A stretch of DNA of 64,000 nt from Nocardia nova SH22a (GTDB lineage: Bacteria; Actinomycetota; Actinomycetes; Mycobacteriales; Mycobacteriaceae), in assembly GCF_000523235.1 (NCBI RefSeq), contig NZ_CP006850.1, positions 248,001 to 312,000 of the forward strand, read 5' to 3'. Made by a program: the position numbers and the translations under genes. Numbering within the stretch: position 1 is the first letter of the stretch; every line of letters starts with the position of its first letter. Of the stretch, positions 36,848 through 46,344 are shown piece by piece. A model generated the notes under the pieces. The model was not told the origin of the DNA. It saw only the letters and a program-made list of their open reading frames with translations, and did no database searches.

Positions 36848-37039
36848 AGTCACCGAACGCCGGCAATCCGGCTCGATGATGCCCGACTGAAACAGGGGAG
36901 TCACCGGTTGAAATCGGGCTGGTTCTTACCCTGTTCCGCCCGCATCGCGTGTCCTGAACTGTCCGGTGCCGTGTGTCGTGCCGGACACGGCAACCTGTGC
37001 TGCCGGCGTGCCGGTAGCCGGAGAATTGAGGATTCAGTA

Positions 37040-37741
37040 GTGCAGATCAGGAAAATCGCCGTGCTCACGGCGCTCGTGGCCACCACCCTGGGCTCCCTGG
37101 CGGGGACCGTGAACGCCGCGCCCGCTCCCGCGCCGGATGCCGTGAACTATCACGCGACGACGACCGACAAGGGCGCGGTGATCTCGACCGACTCGGGATC
37201 GCTGGTGGCCGACAATGGCGTCTTCGAGATCAAGGCCGCCGACGGAACCACTGTTGCCGGAACACAATTGAAGTTCCGGGTCGACGATTTCGAGTTCCCG
37301 ATCGCCGCCGACATCTCGGGCAACACCGCGACCCTGACCCCGCAGTTCGATCTGCAGCACGCGGTCTACAAGCCGGTCGCGCTGCCGTTCGAGGACAGCG
37401 CGCCGTGGAAGACGCCGTACGAGCGTGAGGTCGCCGCCTTCACCCGCCTGAAGGACACCGTCGCCACGGGCGCCACCATCGGCACCCTGGTCGGTGGTAT
37501 CGGCGGCGCGGCCATCGGCTGTGTCGCGGGCGCCGCTCTCGGTGCCGTCGCGACGGGTGCGCTGCTGACCCTGTTCGGTGCGGGCCCGCTCGGCGGTTGT
37601 GTCGCCGGCGCCTCCGTGGTCGGTTTCCTGGGTGTGCTGGCCGGTCAGCTCTTGGTGACGGCGCCGGTCGCCATCGGCGCGCTGATCCAGTACTTCACTA
37701 CCATCAACGAGCCGTTCAACCCGCCTGCCCCGGCCAAGTGA
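37040..37741 (+). CDS. Secreted glycine-zipper protein, paralogue 1
   Basis: 233 residues: a Sec signal peptide (AVLTALVATTLGSLAGTVNA), a beta-rich domain with FEIKAADGTTVAGTQLKFRVDDFEFPIAADISGNTATLTPQF, then a hydrophobic Gly/Ala-zipper region (GTLVGGIGGAAIGCVAGAALGAVATG) able to form a membrane hairpin, and the tail QYFTTINEPFNPPAPAK. The GTG start has GAGG upstream. No known function; it looks like an envelope protein. A close paralogue follows and a distant one is at 47587. Confidence 0.8.
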   Translation: MQIRKIAVLTALVATTLGSLAGTVNAAPAPAPDAVNYHATTTDKGAVISTDSGSLVADNGVFEIKAADGTTVAGTQLKFRVDDFEFPIAADISGNTATLTPQFDLQHAVYKPVALPFEDSAPWKTPYEREVAAFTRLKDTVATGATIGTLVGGIGGAAIGCVAGAALGAVATGALLTLFGAGPLGGCVAGASVVGFLGVLAGQLLVTAPVAIGALIQYFTTINEPFNPPAPAK

Positions 37742-37791
37742 ACCGGATGCCGGTCCACCCCTGAACCGGTAATTGATTCACTGGCCGAAAT

Positions 37792-37831
37792 AAATACACC
37801 CCCACGTTCTCGAACGCGGGGGTGTATTTTT
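37792..37831 (+). terminator. Strong rho-independent terminator
   Basis: AAATACACCCCC pairs with GGGGGTGTATTT, and CGTTC with GAACG inside, followed by T residues. This is one of the few terminators here with a T-tract. Confidence 0.92.
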
Positions 37832-37963
37832 AATTTGTGAGATTCGATTTAACCGTGAAGTTTATCTTTTCGAATCCAACTGGTTATTAACCTCGCTGTC
37901 ACTTCATTTGACGCACATCCTGGTCCAGGCAGTTACAGCAGCCGACGATGAGGGATAGAAGCA

Positions 37964-38677
37964 GTGAAGATGAGGAACCTTGCCGTGGTCACGGCAATGG
38001 CGGTTGCGGCGTTAACCGTGACGGCAGGCACAGTACAGGCCGATCCGGGTGCGGAATCCGGCGCGGTGAACTACCAGGCCACGACCAACGAGAAATCCAC
38101 GATCATTTCGACCGACGCGGGGTCTCTCGATGCGGAGAACGGCGTCTTCCGGATCAAGGCGGCCAATGGCACGACCCTGGCCGGAACGGAATTGAAATTC
38201 CGGGTCGACGATTTCGAATTCCCGATCGCAGCCGATATCTCGGGACGGACCGCGACGCTCACACCGCAATTCGATCTGGCGCACGCGGTGTACAAGCCGG
38301 TCGCGCTGCCGTTCGAGGATCAGGCCCCGTGGAAGACGTCCTATGACCGCGAGGTCGCGGCGTGGACCCGGCTGACGAGCACCATTTCCGCGGGCGCGAC
38401 GATCGGCACCCTGGTCGGCGGTATCACCGGCGGAGCGGTGGGTTGCGTGCTCGGCGGAATCGCGGGTGCGACCGTCGCCGCGGCGGCCATCGTCGGCCTG
38501 TTCGGCGGCTTCCTGCCCGCGGCCGTGGTCGGTTGCTTGGGCGGCATCATCGCCGTGGGCGCGCTGGGCACCCTGGCCGGTCAGCTGCTGGTGACCGCGC
38601 CGGTCGCGGTGATCGCGGCGGTTCAGTACTTCACCACCATCAATGCCCCGTTCAACCCGCCGGCTCCGGCCAAATAG
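37964..38677 (+). CDS. Secreted glycine-zipper protein, paralogue 2
   Basis: A 237-residue protein very similar to the product of 37040 (VDDFEFPIAADISG, TLTPQFDL.HAVYKPVALPFED, QYFTTIN.PFNPPAPAK). It has a signal peptide ending TVQA, two cysteines in its Gly-zipper region, and a 285-bp gap upstream with its own AT-rich promoter region (37832-37930). GTG 37964 or ATG 37970 can start it. Divergence is greatest in the hydrophobic core, suggesting drift after tandem duplication. Confidence 0.8.
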   Translation: MKMRNLAVVTAMAVAALTVTAGTVQADPGAESGAVNYQATTNEKSTIISTDAGSLDAENGVFRIKAANGTTLAGTELKFRVDDFEFPIAADISGRTATLTPQFDLAHAVYKPVALPFEDQAPWKTSYDREVAAWTRLTSTISAGATIGTLVGGITGGAVGCVLGGIAGATVAAAAIVGLFGGFLPAAVVGCLGGIIAVGALGTLAGQLLVTAPVAVIAAVQYFTTINAPFNPPAPAK

Positions 38678-38695
38678 GGGAGAGCGGAACAGGGC

Positions 38696-38731
38696 GGGTA
38701 TCCCGGTCGATCGGCACCGACCGGGGTACCC
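38696..38731. terminator. Bidirectional hairpin terminator
   Basis: GGGTATCCCGGTCG pairs with CGACCGGGGTACCC (one G-U pair) across an 8-nt loop between convergent genes. Confidence 0.8.
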
Positions 38732-38744
38732 GCGCGTGGGCGGT

Positions 38745-39692
38745 TCACTGCGGGGCGTTCATCGCCGTCACGGCGATCGCGGCCGCACGGGCGACCACGG
38801 TGTCGTCGTACTCGGCGTCCGGACGATCCCGTGTGGTCAGCACGGCGAGCACGATCGGCGCCCGGCCGGGCGGCCACAGCACCGCGATGTCGTTACGGGT
38901 GCCGTAGGTTCCGCTGCCGGACTTGTCACCGACGTCCCAGCCCGCCGGGGCGATCGAGCGGATCAGGGTGTCGCCGGTGGTGTTCGCGCGCAGCAGACCG
39001 CCCAGAATCCTGCGGTTCTCCTGCGATACGGCGGCGTCCAGGGCGAAATAGCGCAGATCCGCGCCGAGCGCGCGCGGTGTGCTGGTGTCCCGGATATCGC
39101 CGGGCGCCGTCTGGTTGAGGTCGGTTTCGGTCCGATCCATCGAGGTGGCGTCGTCGCCGATTTCGTGCAGCTGCTGTTGCAGCGGCTTCGGCCCGCCGAC
39201 GGCACGAAACAGCAGATTGCCGGCCGTGTTGTCGCTGTATCGCACTGCGGCGTCGAGAATTTCGCGCAGCGTCATCCCGTCGTCGACATGTTGTCCGGTG
39301 ATCGGTGAATGCGCGACCAGATCGTCGCGGGAGTAGTGGATCCGGGAATCGAGTGCCTCGGGCTTGTTCCGCTCCAGCACGGCTCCCGCTGCCAGTGCCT
39401 TGTAGGTCGAGGCGAAGGGGAAGCGTTCGTCGGCTCGATAGGCCCGTATGCGACCGGTGCCGGTATCGACCGCGTAGACGCCGATCCGGCCGCCCAGTCC
39501 TGCTTCCAGGCCGCGCAGTCGGTCCTGTGCGGAATTGTCGAACTGCTCCGGCATGGAAGAAGTCGCCGACGGCCCGGCCGACCGATCCGAGTCACAGGCG
39601 GCCAGTGGTACCAGCACCGCCGTGGCGGCCAGCACCAGCCCGATCCGGTGAGTCGCGGATCGGGCCCGGAATCGGTTCGTACGCGGGGGCAA
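38745..39692 (-). CDS. Class A beta-lactamase, predicted lipoprotein
   Basis: A serine beta-lactamase with all class A motifs: S-x-x-K in FASTYKALA, SDN in YSDNTAGN, the omega-loop ExxLN in TETDLNQ and KSG in GDKSGSGT. A type II signal peptide ends LVPLAAC, so the enzyme should be lipid-anchored outside the membrane. TTG 39692 with GGAG at 6-nt spacing is preferred because it places the signal peptide correctly; ATG 39788 would add 32 polar residues. It is divergent from the sulfur cluster, with 105 bp between starts. Confidence 0.93.
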   Translation of the reverse strand: MPPRTNRFRARSATHRIGLVLAATAVLVPLAACDSDRSAGPSATSSMPEQFDNSAQDRLRGLEAGLGGRIGVYAVDTGTGRIRAYRADERFPFASTYKALAAGAVLERNKPEALDSRIHYSRDDLVAHSPITGQHVDDGMTLREILDAAVRYSDNTAGNLLFRAVGGPKPLQQQLHEIGDDATSMDRTETDLNQTAPGDIRDTSTPRALGADLRYFALDAAVSQENRRILGGLLRANTTGDTLIRSIAPAGWDVGDKSGSGTYGTRNDIAVLWPPGRAPIVLAVLTTRDRPDAEYDDTVVARAAAIAVTAMNAPQ

Positions 39693-39797
39693 TCGTCGCT
39701 CCGTTCGTTGCGATCGGTGGTGGGCGTCGGCCCGCGAGTTACGATCCCGCTGCGTGTAACCGGTGAGCGCGGGCCCGGCTCGCGTCATCGTCGGATC

Positions 39798-41009
39798 ATG
39801 GTCTCCTCAGCATCCCAGCGGATCTCCGATCGCGATCTCGACGACATCTTCCGCCCCGTCTTCGACCGTATCGCCCCGGGCGCGGTGACGCGTGAGATAG
39901 ACCGCCGCCTCGCCTACGAGGAGGTCGAGTGGTTGCGGCAGGCCGGATTCGGCGCCCTGCGGGTTCCGGCCGAATACGGCGGTTTCGGTGTGAGCGTGCG
40001 GCAGCTGTTCCGGCTGCTGATCGACCTGGCCGCCGCGGAGTCGAATCTGCCGCAGGCGCTGCGGGTGCATTTCTCCTTCGTGGAGGACCAACTGCTCGCC
40101 GAGCCCGGTCCCGCCCGGGAACACTGGTTGCGGAGCGCGGGGGCGGGCGCGCTGGTCGGCAATGCGATCACCGAACCCGGGGTGGGCGCCGTCGACCGCT
40201 ACCGCACGCGGCTCACGCCTCGCGGCGACGGCTGGCTGCTCAACGGCACCAAGTACTACAGCACCGGATCGCTGTACGCCGATCACATCCTGGTCGCCGC
40301 CGACCGCGACGGTGAGCGCCTGTCGGTGCTGGTCGACGCCACCGCCGAGGGCGTTCGCCGCAGTGACGACTGGGATGGCTTCGGACAGCGCCTGACAGCC
40401 AGCGGCACAACGGAATTCACCGATGTCGAGGTATCCGCCGATCGCATTCTCGGGCCCGGCTACGGCGCCCCGGGGCCGACCTACGCCACCTCGTATCTGC
40501 AGCTCGTCCAACTGGCCGTGCTGGCCGGAATCGCCCAGCGCGCCGAATCCGATGTCCGCGACTGGGTGGCCCAACGCACCCGCAGCTACACCCATTCGGC
40601 GGCCGATCTGCCGCGCCGGGATCCGCTGGTGCAGCAGGTGATCGGAAAGCTCTCCGCCGCCGCCTTCTCCGCGCGATCGTCGGTGCTGGCCGTCGCGGAT
40701 CTGCTGGACGAGGTGCTCGCCGCCGGTGCGGCCGACGAGACCGCGCTCGACGCGGTCGAATTGGCCGCGGCCCAGGCGCAACTGAGCGTGATCGACACGG
40801 TGCTGTCCGCGACCACCGAGCTGTTCGAGGTGGGCGGGGCCTCCATCACCTCCGAAGACCTTCGCCTGGACCGGCATTGGCGCAACGCCCGCACCATCTC
40901 GGTGCACAATCCGTCCATCCAGAAGGCACGGGCGATCGGCGATCACCTGCTGAACGGTTCGCCGCTGCCGTTCGCCTGGAGTGCGGGCAGCCGGGCGGCG
41001 CAGCAGTGA
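39798..41009 (+). CDS. Acyl-CoA dehydrogenase-fold flavin monooxygenase (DszC/SfnB-like)
   Basis: A 403-residue acyl-CoA dehydrogenase-fold protein of the sulfur-acquisition type. It has FGALRVPAEYGGFG, GNAITEPGVGAVDR, LNGTKYYSTGSLYADHI, DWDGFGQRLTASGTTEF and the C-terminal RLDRHWRNARTISVHNP. Members such as DszC and SfnB use reduced flavin and oxygen rather than an acyl-CoA. GTGA links it to the next gene, so it is the head of a coupled monooxygenase pair. The substrate is probably an organosulfur compound (inference from neighbours). Confidence 0.88.
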   Translation: MVSSASQRISDRDLDDIFRPVFDRIAPGAVTREIDRRLAYEEVEWLRQAGFGALRVPAEYGGFGVSVRQLFRLLIDLAAAESNLPQALRVHFSFVEDQLLAEPGPAREHWLRSAGAGALVGNAITEPGVGAVDRYRTRLTPRGDGWLLNGTKYYSTGSLYADHILVAADRDGERLSVLVDATAEGVRRSDDWDGFGQRLTASGTTEFTDVEVSADRILGPGYGAPGPTYATSYLQLVQLAVLAGIAQRAESDVRDWVAQRTRSYTHSAADLPRRDPLVQQVIGKLSAAAFSARSSVLAVADLLDEVLAAGAADETALDAVELAAAQAQLSVIDTVLSATTELFEVGGASITSEDLRLDRHWRNARTISVHNPSIQKARAIGDHLLNGSPLPFAWSAGSRAAQQ

Positions 41010-42430
41010 CCCGCCGGATCCGGCTCAACGCCTTCGACATGAATTGCGTTGCGCACCAATCCCCGGGCCTGTGGCGCCATCCCGCCGACCAGTCGCATCG
41101 CTACAAGGAGATCGGTTACTGGACGGAGCTGGCGAAGCTGCTCGAACGCGGGCGCTTCGACGGCATCTTCATCGCCGACGTGCTCGGCATCTACGACGTG
41201 TACGGCGGTAACGACATCGCCGCGCTGCGACAGGGCGCGCAGGTTCCGGTCGCCGATCCGCTGCTGCTGGTCTCGGCGATGGCGGCGGTCACCGAACATC
41301 TCGGCTTCGGGATCACCACCGGCACCGGATTCGAACACCCCTTCCCGTTCGCTCGCCGCCTGTCCACCCTGGACCATCTGACCAACGGACGGCTGGGCTG
41401 GAATGTGGTCACCGGCTATCTGCCGTCGGCGGCGGCGAACATGGGCGATGCCGAACATCTGGATCACGACGAACGCTACAACCAGGCCGACGAATACCTC
41501 GAGGTCCTCTACAAGCTCTGGGAGGGTTCCTGGGAGGACGACGCGGTGGTGCGCGACCGCGAGCGCGGCGTGTACGTGGATCCGTCGAAGGTCCATCACA
41601 TCGGGCACTCCGGCAGGCATTTCAGTGTGCCGGGTATCCACCTGTCCGAGCCGTCGCCGCAGCGCACACCCGTGATCTATCAGGCGGGTGCCTCACCGCG
41701 CGGTATCGCGTTCGCGGCGGGCAACGCGGAGGCCATCTTCGTCGCCGCGCCGTCGAAACGGGTGCTGGCACAGACGGTCACGCGGGTGCGCGACGCGCTC
41801 GAGGCGGCGGGCCGGGACCGGTACGCCGCCCGGATCTACGCCCTGGCCACCATCATCACCGATGCCACCGACGAGGCCGCTCGCCGCAAGTACGACGAGT
41901 ACCGCTCCTACGCCAGCGTCGAAGGCGGCCTGGTGTTCATGTCGGGGTGGATGGGAATCGACCTGTCGCAGTACGACCTCGACGCTCCCATCGGCGAGGT
42001 GCGCAGCAATGCGATCCTGTCGGCGGTGGCCGCCTTCCAGGAATTCGACGACGACGGCCGCGAGTGGACGGTGCGCGATATCGCCGCCTGGGCGGGAATC
42101 GGCGGTATGGGACCGGTTTTCGTGGGCTCCGGCGCCACGATCGCCGACCGGCTGCAGGAGTGGGTCGACGACACCGATATCGACGGCTACAACGTCGCCT
42201 ACGCGATCACTCCCGGCACCTTCGAAGATGTTGTGGAACATGTGATTCCGGTGCTGACCGAGCGCGGCGCCTATCCGCGCGAGTATGTGCCCGGCACGCT
42301 GCGCAACGCTTTGTTCGGGGCCGGGGACCGGCTGCCGGACGAACATCGCGGCGCGAGTTACCGGCTCGGCGGGCCGGGATCGACGGTGCTGCCGGAGGAA
42401 CGGGTGCGCCCGGTGGTCGGCAGTTCCTGA
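41006..42430 (+). CDS. LLM-class flavin monooxygenase, NtaA/SnaA/DszA family
   Basis: A 474-residue enzyme starting RRIRLNAFDMNCVAHQSPGLWRHP, with HYKE-type RYKEIGYW, FDGIFIADVLGIYDVYGG, GFGITTGTGFEHPFPFARRLSTLDHLTNGRLGWNVVTGYL and the dimer-interface C-terminus. DszA-type enzymes cleave sulfones with FMNH2 and O2; NtaA and SnaA act on other substrates, so the exact compound is open. Its GTG overlaps the stop of the DszC-like gene, which mirrors the cooperation of DszC and DszA. Confidence 0.92.
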   Translation: MTRRIRLNAFDMNCVAHQSPGLWRHPADQSHRYKEIGYWTELAKLLERGRFDGIFIADVLGIYDVYGGNDIAALRQGAQVPVADPLLLVSAMAAVTEHLGFGITTGTGFEHPFPFARRLSTLDHLTNGRLGWNVVTGYLPSAAANMGDAEHLDHDERYNQADEYLEVLYKLWEGSWEDDAVVRDRERGVYVDPSKVHHIGHSGRHFSVPGIHLSEPSPQRTPVIYQAGASPRGIAFAAGNAEAIFVAAPSKRVLAQTVTRVRDALEAAGRDRYAARIYALATIITDATDEAARRKYDEYRSYASVEGGLVFMSGWMGIDLSQYDLDAPIGEVRSNAILSAVAAFQEFDDDGREWTVRDIAAWAGIGGMGPVFVGSGATIADRLQEWVDDTDIDGYNVAYAITPGTFEDVVEHVIPVLTERGAYPREYVPGTLRNALFGAGDRLPDEHRGASYRLGGPGSTVLPEERVRPVVGSS

Positions 42431-42489
42431 ATCGACTCCCGCTGATCGCAACTGTCAACGAAAGCGGCTGGCAAGCGGACCATTTCGGT

Positions 42490-43866
42490 ATGACAACCCA
42501 GAACACGAAACGTACCGCCGCCATCGTCGGCGCCGGCCTCGCCGGTGTCGCCGCCGCACTCGGACTGCAACGAGCGGGTTTCGCCGTCACGATCTACAGC
42601 GATCGCGACCAGCGTGCCCTGCGTGACGACATTCCGGCCACCGGCACCGCGCTGATCTTCGGCGAGGCACAGGCCGCCGAGGCCGCACTCGGCCTCGACA
42701 CCTACGCCGACCGGGCGCCCAACCACACCGGGCTAAGTGTGCGTATCGCCGGACCCGGGCCCGAACGTCCCGAACTGATCGGATTCGACGGCCATTTCGA
42801 CGGATTCGTCGGCTTGGCCGTCGACACCCGGCTGAAGGTGGACGAGCGGCTGACCACCTTCCGCGAGCGCGGTGGTGATTTCGTGGTCGAGGCGGTGACC
42901 CCCGAACGTCTCGACGCCCTCGCCGCCGACCACGATCTGGTGCTGGTGGCGACCGGCCGCGGTGGCCTGTCGGATCTGTTCCCGATCGACACCGAGCGCA
43001 CCGTCTACGACGAACCGCAACGCCGCCTGCTGACGGTCACCGTGACCGGATTGGGTTACGGCGAAGACGTTTTCGCGCACCGGAGCACGGCCGGTGGCCG
43101 GCACAGCGGCTTCTCGATCTTCGCGGATCAGGGCGAGGCGTGGTGGGGTCCGTATCTGCACAAGGACGCCGGGCCGAGCTGGGCCTTCCTCGGCTGGGCG
43201 CGTCCGGGCAGCGACTGGGAGCAGCGCTTCGCCACGGCGGACTCCGCGGAATCGGCACATCGCGTCGTCACCGAGCTCTACCGCGAGTACATCGACTGGG
43301 ATCTGCCGGAGGTGCTGGCCACCGAGGTGATCGCGGAGGATCCGCACTCGTGGCTCAAGGGCGCGGTGCGGCCGGTGGTGCGCAAGGGCGTCGGATACAC
43401 CGCGGGCGGGCACCCGGTGGCCGCGCTGGGTGATACCGCGGTCGCCTACGACCCGATCGCCGGACAGGGCGCACAGAGCGGGACCATCCAGGCGCAGCGG
43501 CTGGTCGAGGCCGCCGCCGCCCACGACGGCCCGTTCGATTCCGCCTGGATCGAGCAGCAGTACGCGGAATTCCTGGCCGCGCGGTCGGATGCCGCGGCGA
43601 AGGTCACCCGGCTGTTCCTGAGCGATCCCGAACTGGCCGATATCGGCAGCCGGTTCTTCGCCGCCGCGGCCGTCGATCAGGGTGTGGCGTCGGCGCTGGT
43701 CAGCACGCTGCACCAGCCGCAGCCGCTACTCGGCGTCAACGACCTCGCCTCGGCCGACGGCCTGATCGAGGCCATCGCCGGTACCGGCGCCGAGGAGCTG
43801 GTGGGCCGGTTCGAGCCCGCGGGCCGGTTCGAGCGGTCGGCCTACGCGGAGACCGCCCCGGCCTGA
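42490..43866 (+). CDS. FAD-dependent monooxygenase, styrene/indole monooxygenase (StyA) family
   Basis: 458 residues with a Rossmann FAD motif AAIVGAGLAGVAAALGLQRAGF, the StyA-like LVLVATGRGGLSDLF, and the second FAD motif GDTAVAYDPIAGQGAQSG. StyA proteins are two-component enzymes that epoxidise alkenes or oxidise sulfides, using FADH2 from a separate reductase. The flavin reductase at 46345 could serve it and the LLM enzymes alike. It is 59 bp after the DszA-like gene, in the same direction. Confidence 0.9.
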   Translation: MTTQNTKRTAAIVGAGLAGVAAALGLQRAGFAVTIYSDRDQRALRDDIPATGTALIFGEAQAAEAALGLDTYADRAPNHTGLSVRIAGPGPERPELIGFDGHFDGFVGLAVDTRLKVDERLTTFRERGGDFVVEAVTPERLDALAADHDLVLVATGRGGLSDLFPIDTERTVYDEPQRRLLTVTVTGLGYGEDVFAHRSTAGGRHSGFSIFADQGEAWWGPYLHKDAGPSWAFLGWARPGSDWEQRFATADSAESAHRVVTELYREYIDWDLPEVLATEVIAEDPHSWLKGAVRPVVRKGVGYTAGGHPVAALGDTAVAYDPIAGQGAQSGTIQAQRLVEAAAAHDGPFDSAWIEQQYAEFLAARSDAAAKVTRLFLSDPELADIGSRFFAAAAVDQGVASALVSTLHQPQPLLGVNDLASADGLIEAIAGTGAEELVGRFEPAGRFERSAYAETAPA

Positions 43867-43929
43867 CCTGCCATCCGATCCGGCCGATTCAAAACCTCGT
43901 CACGGCCGGAACCTGCTGGTGAAGTGGTT

Positions 43930-43966
43930 GGTGCGCCGAGTGCACGGTTGCCGCGCTCGGCGCACC
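43930..43966. promoter_or_regulatory. Hairpin in the leader of sfnG
   Basis: GGTGCGCCGAG and CTCGGCGCACC form a perfect 11-bp stem with a 15-nt loop, 39 bp before the sfnG start. It could terminate the StyA-like transcript or attenuate sfnG. Confidence 0.6.
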
Positions 43967-44005
43967 GACCACGCCCGGCCGTCCCGCGTAAGCACAGGAG
44001 TATCG

Positions 44006-45124
44006 ATGACCACGGAGAAGATCGCCGAGCAGACCCAATTCGCCTACTGGGTGCCCAATGTCAGCGGCGGACTGGTGACCAGCACGATCGATCAGCGCAC
44101 GAGCTGGGATTTCGAATACAACAAGAAGCTGGCGCAGACCGCGGAGAACAACGGCTTCGACTACGCCCTGTCCCAGGTGCGCTACACCGCTTCCTACGGT
44201 GCGGAGTTTCAGCACGAGTCGACCTCGTTCAGTCTCGCGCTGCTGGGCGCGACCGAGCGGCTGAAGGTCATCGCCGCCGTGCATCCCGGGTTGTGGCATC
44301 CGGCGGTGCTGGCGAAATTCGGTGTGACAGCGGATCATCTGTCCGGCGGGCGGTTCGCGATCAATGTGGTTTCCGGCTGGTTCGGAGGGGAGTTCACCGC
44401 ACTCGGGGAGCCGTGGCTCGAGCACGATGAGCGGTACCGGCGCAGCGCCGAATTCCTCGAGGTCGTCCGCAAACTGTGGACCGAGGACGACGTGAACTTC
44501 GCCGGTGACTTCTATCGGATCCGCGATCTCACTCTCAAGCCGAAGCCGCTCAACACTCCCGAGCGGCCGAATCCCGAACTGTTCCAAGGCGGTAACTCCA
44601 CTGCCGCGCGCCGCAACGGCGGCAAGCACGCCGACTGGTACTTCTCCAACGGCAAGGATTTCGACGGCGTCACCGAACAGATCGCGGACGTGCGCGCGGT
44701 CGCCCGGGAGAACAACCGGGAGGTGAAATTCGGCCTCAACGGATTCATCATCGCCCGCGACACCGAGGCCGAGGCCCGCGACACCCTGCGCGAGATCATC
44801 GAGAAGGCGAACAAGCCCGCCGTCGAGGGCTTCCGCGACGCCGTGCAGCAGGCCGGGGCCTCGACGCGCGACGGCAAGGGCATGTGGGCGGATTCCAGCT
44901 TCGAGGATCTGGTCCAGTACAACGACGGTTTCCGTACCCAGCTCATCGGAACCCCCGAGCAGATCGCCGAACGCATCGTCGCCTACCGCGATCTCGGTGT
45001 GGATCTGATCCTGGCCGGTTTCCTGCACTTCCAGGAGGAGATCGAATACTTCGGCGCGAAGGTGCTGCCCCTGGTGCGGGAACTGGAGGCGGAGCGCAAA
45101 CCGGAATTGGCGGCGAGTCGATGA
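44006..45124 (+). CDS. sfnG: Dimethylsulfone monooxygenase (SfnG)
   Basis: A 372-residue LLM-class FMNH2-dependent enzyme that converts dimethylsulfone to methanesulfinate. Family features are FAYWVPNVSGGLVTSTIDQRT, DYALSQVRYTASYGAE, AAVHPGLWHPAVLAKFG, GRFAINVVSGWFGGEFTALGEPWLEHDERYRR and LILAGFLHFQEEIEYFG. AGGAG lies 5 nt before the ATG. It overlaps sfnB by 4 bp. Methanesulfinate goes on to sulfite by other monooxygenases, so the SsuD-like enzyme may share the pathway. Confidence 0.93.
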   Translation: MTTEKIAEQTQFAYWVPNVSGGLVTSTIDQRTSWDFEYNKKLAQTAENNGFDYALSQVRYTASYGAEFQHESTSFSLALLGATERLKVIAAVHPGLWHPAVLAKFGVTADHLSGGRFAINVVSGWFGGEFTALGEPWLEHDERYRRSAEFLEVVRKLWTEDDVNFAGDFYRIRDLTLKPKPLNTPERPNPELFQGGNSTAARRNGGKHADWYFSNGKDFDGVTEQIADVRAVARENNREVKFGLNGFIIARDTEAEARDTLREIIEKANKPAVEGFRDAVQQAGASTRDGKGMWADSSFEDLVQYNDGFRTQLIGTPEQIAERIVAYRDLGVDLILAGFLHFQEEIEYFGAKVLPLVRELEAERKPELAASR

Positions 45125-46335
45125 CAGCCGTTGCCGCCCAGCGGATCACCTCGGCCGCGCAGGCCCGGGAGACCGCTGGCGCACTGGCGGCGGAGTTCGC
45201 GGTCGACGCGGCCCGCCGCGACCGCGATCGTGAACTTCCGCACCGCGAGATCGACCGGCTCTCGGCGAGTGGACTGCTCGCCGTCACGGTTCCGGCCGAA
45301 TTCGGTGGTGCGGATCTGGCGCCGTCCGAGGTCGCCGAGGTGGTCCGCCTGCTGGCGGCGGCGGATCCGAATATCGCGCAGATACCGCACTCGCACTTCG
45401 TCTATCTGAATCTGTTGCGGCTGGGCGGGACTCGGTCTCAGCGCGAACATCACTTCGGCCGGGTGCTGGCCGGCGCCCGGATCGCGAACGCGCAGTCCGA
45501 ACGCACCGGGGCCACCGTCGCCGAGATCAGCACCACGTTGCGCCCCGACGACTCCGAATTCCGCGTCGACGGAACCAAGTTCTATTGCACTGGTTCGCTT
45601 TTCGCTGACACGCTGGCCGTCCTGACCAGGCTGGACGATCCCGGGGAGCGCAGCGGTCTGTCCGCCGGGGACTACATCGCCTTCCTGCCCGCCGACACCG
45701 CGGGCGTCGAGATCGTCGACGACTGGAACGGAATCGGCCAGCGCACCACCGGCAGCGGCACCGTGACATTCACGGGTGTGCGGGTCCGGCGCGATCAGCT
45801 GATACCCCGGGCCGCCGCGGTGAACGTGCCCACCGGATACGGTGCCTTCGCGCAGTTGCTGCACGTGGCCATCGACGTGGGTATCGCGCGTGGCGCGCTG
45901 GACGCGGCAGCGGATTTCGTCCGCACCCGCAGCCGCCCGTGGTTCGAGGCGGAGGTGTCGCGCGCGGCCGATGATCCGCTGCTGATCCAGCGAGTCGGCG
46001 AGCTCGCGGTCACCGTCTCCGCCGCCGAGGCCACCTTCGAAGCGGCGGGCCGCGCGGTGGACAACGTGTTCACGGCATCGGCGGGAGCCGAGGCGGCGAC
46101 CGCGTCCCTGGCCGTCGCAACCGCGAAGATCACCGCCGACCGTGCCGCCAACGAGGTCTCCGCCGCGTTGTTCGAGGTCAGCGGAACCCGCAGCGCCGCA
46201 GCCGATCTGAATCTCGATCGGTTCTGGCGCAATGCGCGCACCCACACCCTGCACGATCCCGTGCGGTGGAAGTACCAGCACATCGGGCGTGCCGTTCTCG
46301 ACGGCACCCCGCCCCCGCTGCACGGCGTCATCTGA
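45121..46335 (+). CDS. sfnB: SfnB-family sulfur acquisition oxidoreductase
   Basis: A 404-residue acyl-CoA dehydrogenase-fold protein with GLLAVTVPAEFGGADL, ANAQSERTGATVAEI, GTKFYCTGSLFADTLAV, DDWNGIGQRTTGSGTVTF and the C-terminal NLDRFWRNARTHTLHDPVRWKYQHIG typical of SfnB. These proteins are tied to sulfur starvation and use flavin from a reductase; the exact reaction is unsettled. Coupled to sfnG by ATGA and followed 9 bp later by the flavin reductase. It is paralogous to the enzyme at 39798. Confidence 0.92.
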   Translation: MTAVAAQRITSAAQARETAGALAAEFAVDAARRDRDRELPHREIDRLSASGLLAVTVPAEFGGADLAPSEVAEVVRLLAAADPNIAQIPHSHFVYLNLLRLGGTRSQREHHFGRVLAGARIANAQSERTGATVAEISTTLRPDDSEFRVDGTKFYCTGSLFADTLAVLTRLDDPGERSGLSAGDYIAFLPADTAGVEIVDDWNGIGQRTTGSGTVTFTGVRVRRDQLIPRAAAVNVPTGYGAFAQLLHVAIDVGIARGALDAAADFVRTRSRPWFEAEVSRAADDPLLIQRVGELAVTVSAAEATFEAAGRAVDNVFTASAGAEAATASLAVATAKITADRAANEVSAALFEVSGTRSAAADLNLDRFWRNARTHTLHDPVRWKYQHIGRAVLDGTPPPLHGVI

Positions 46336-46344
46336 GGTGCAAAC

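Noticed and set aside
43867..44005. SAM-type or other sulfur riboswitch upstream of sfnG
   Set aside because: Only a simple hairpin was seen; no conserved SAM-I, SAM-II or SAM-IV core or pseudoknot could be recognised.
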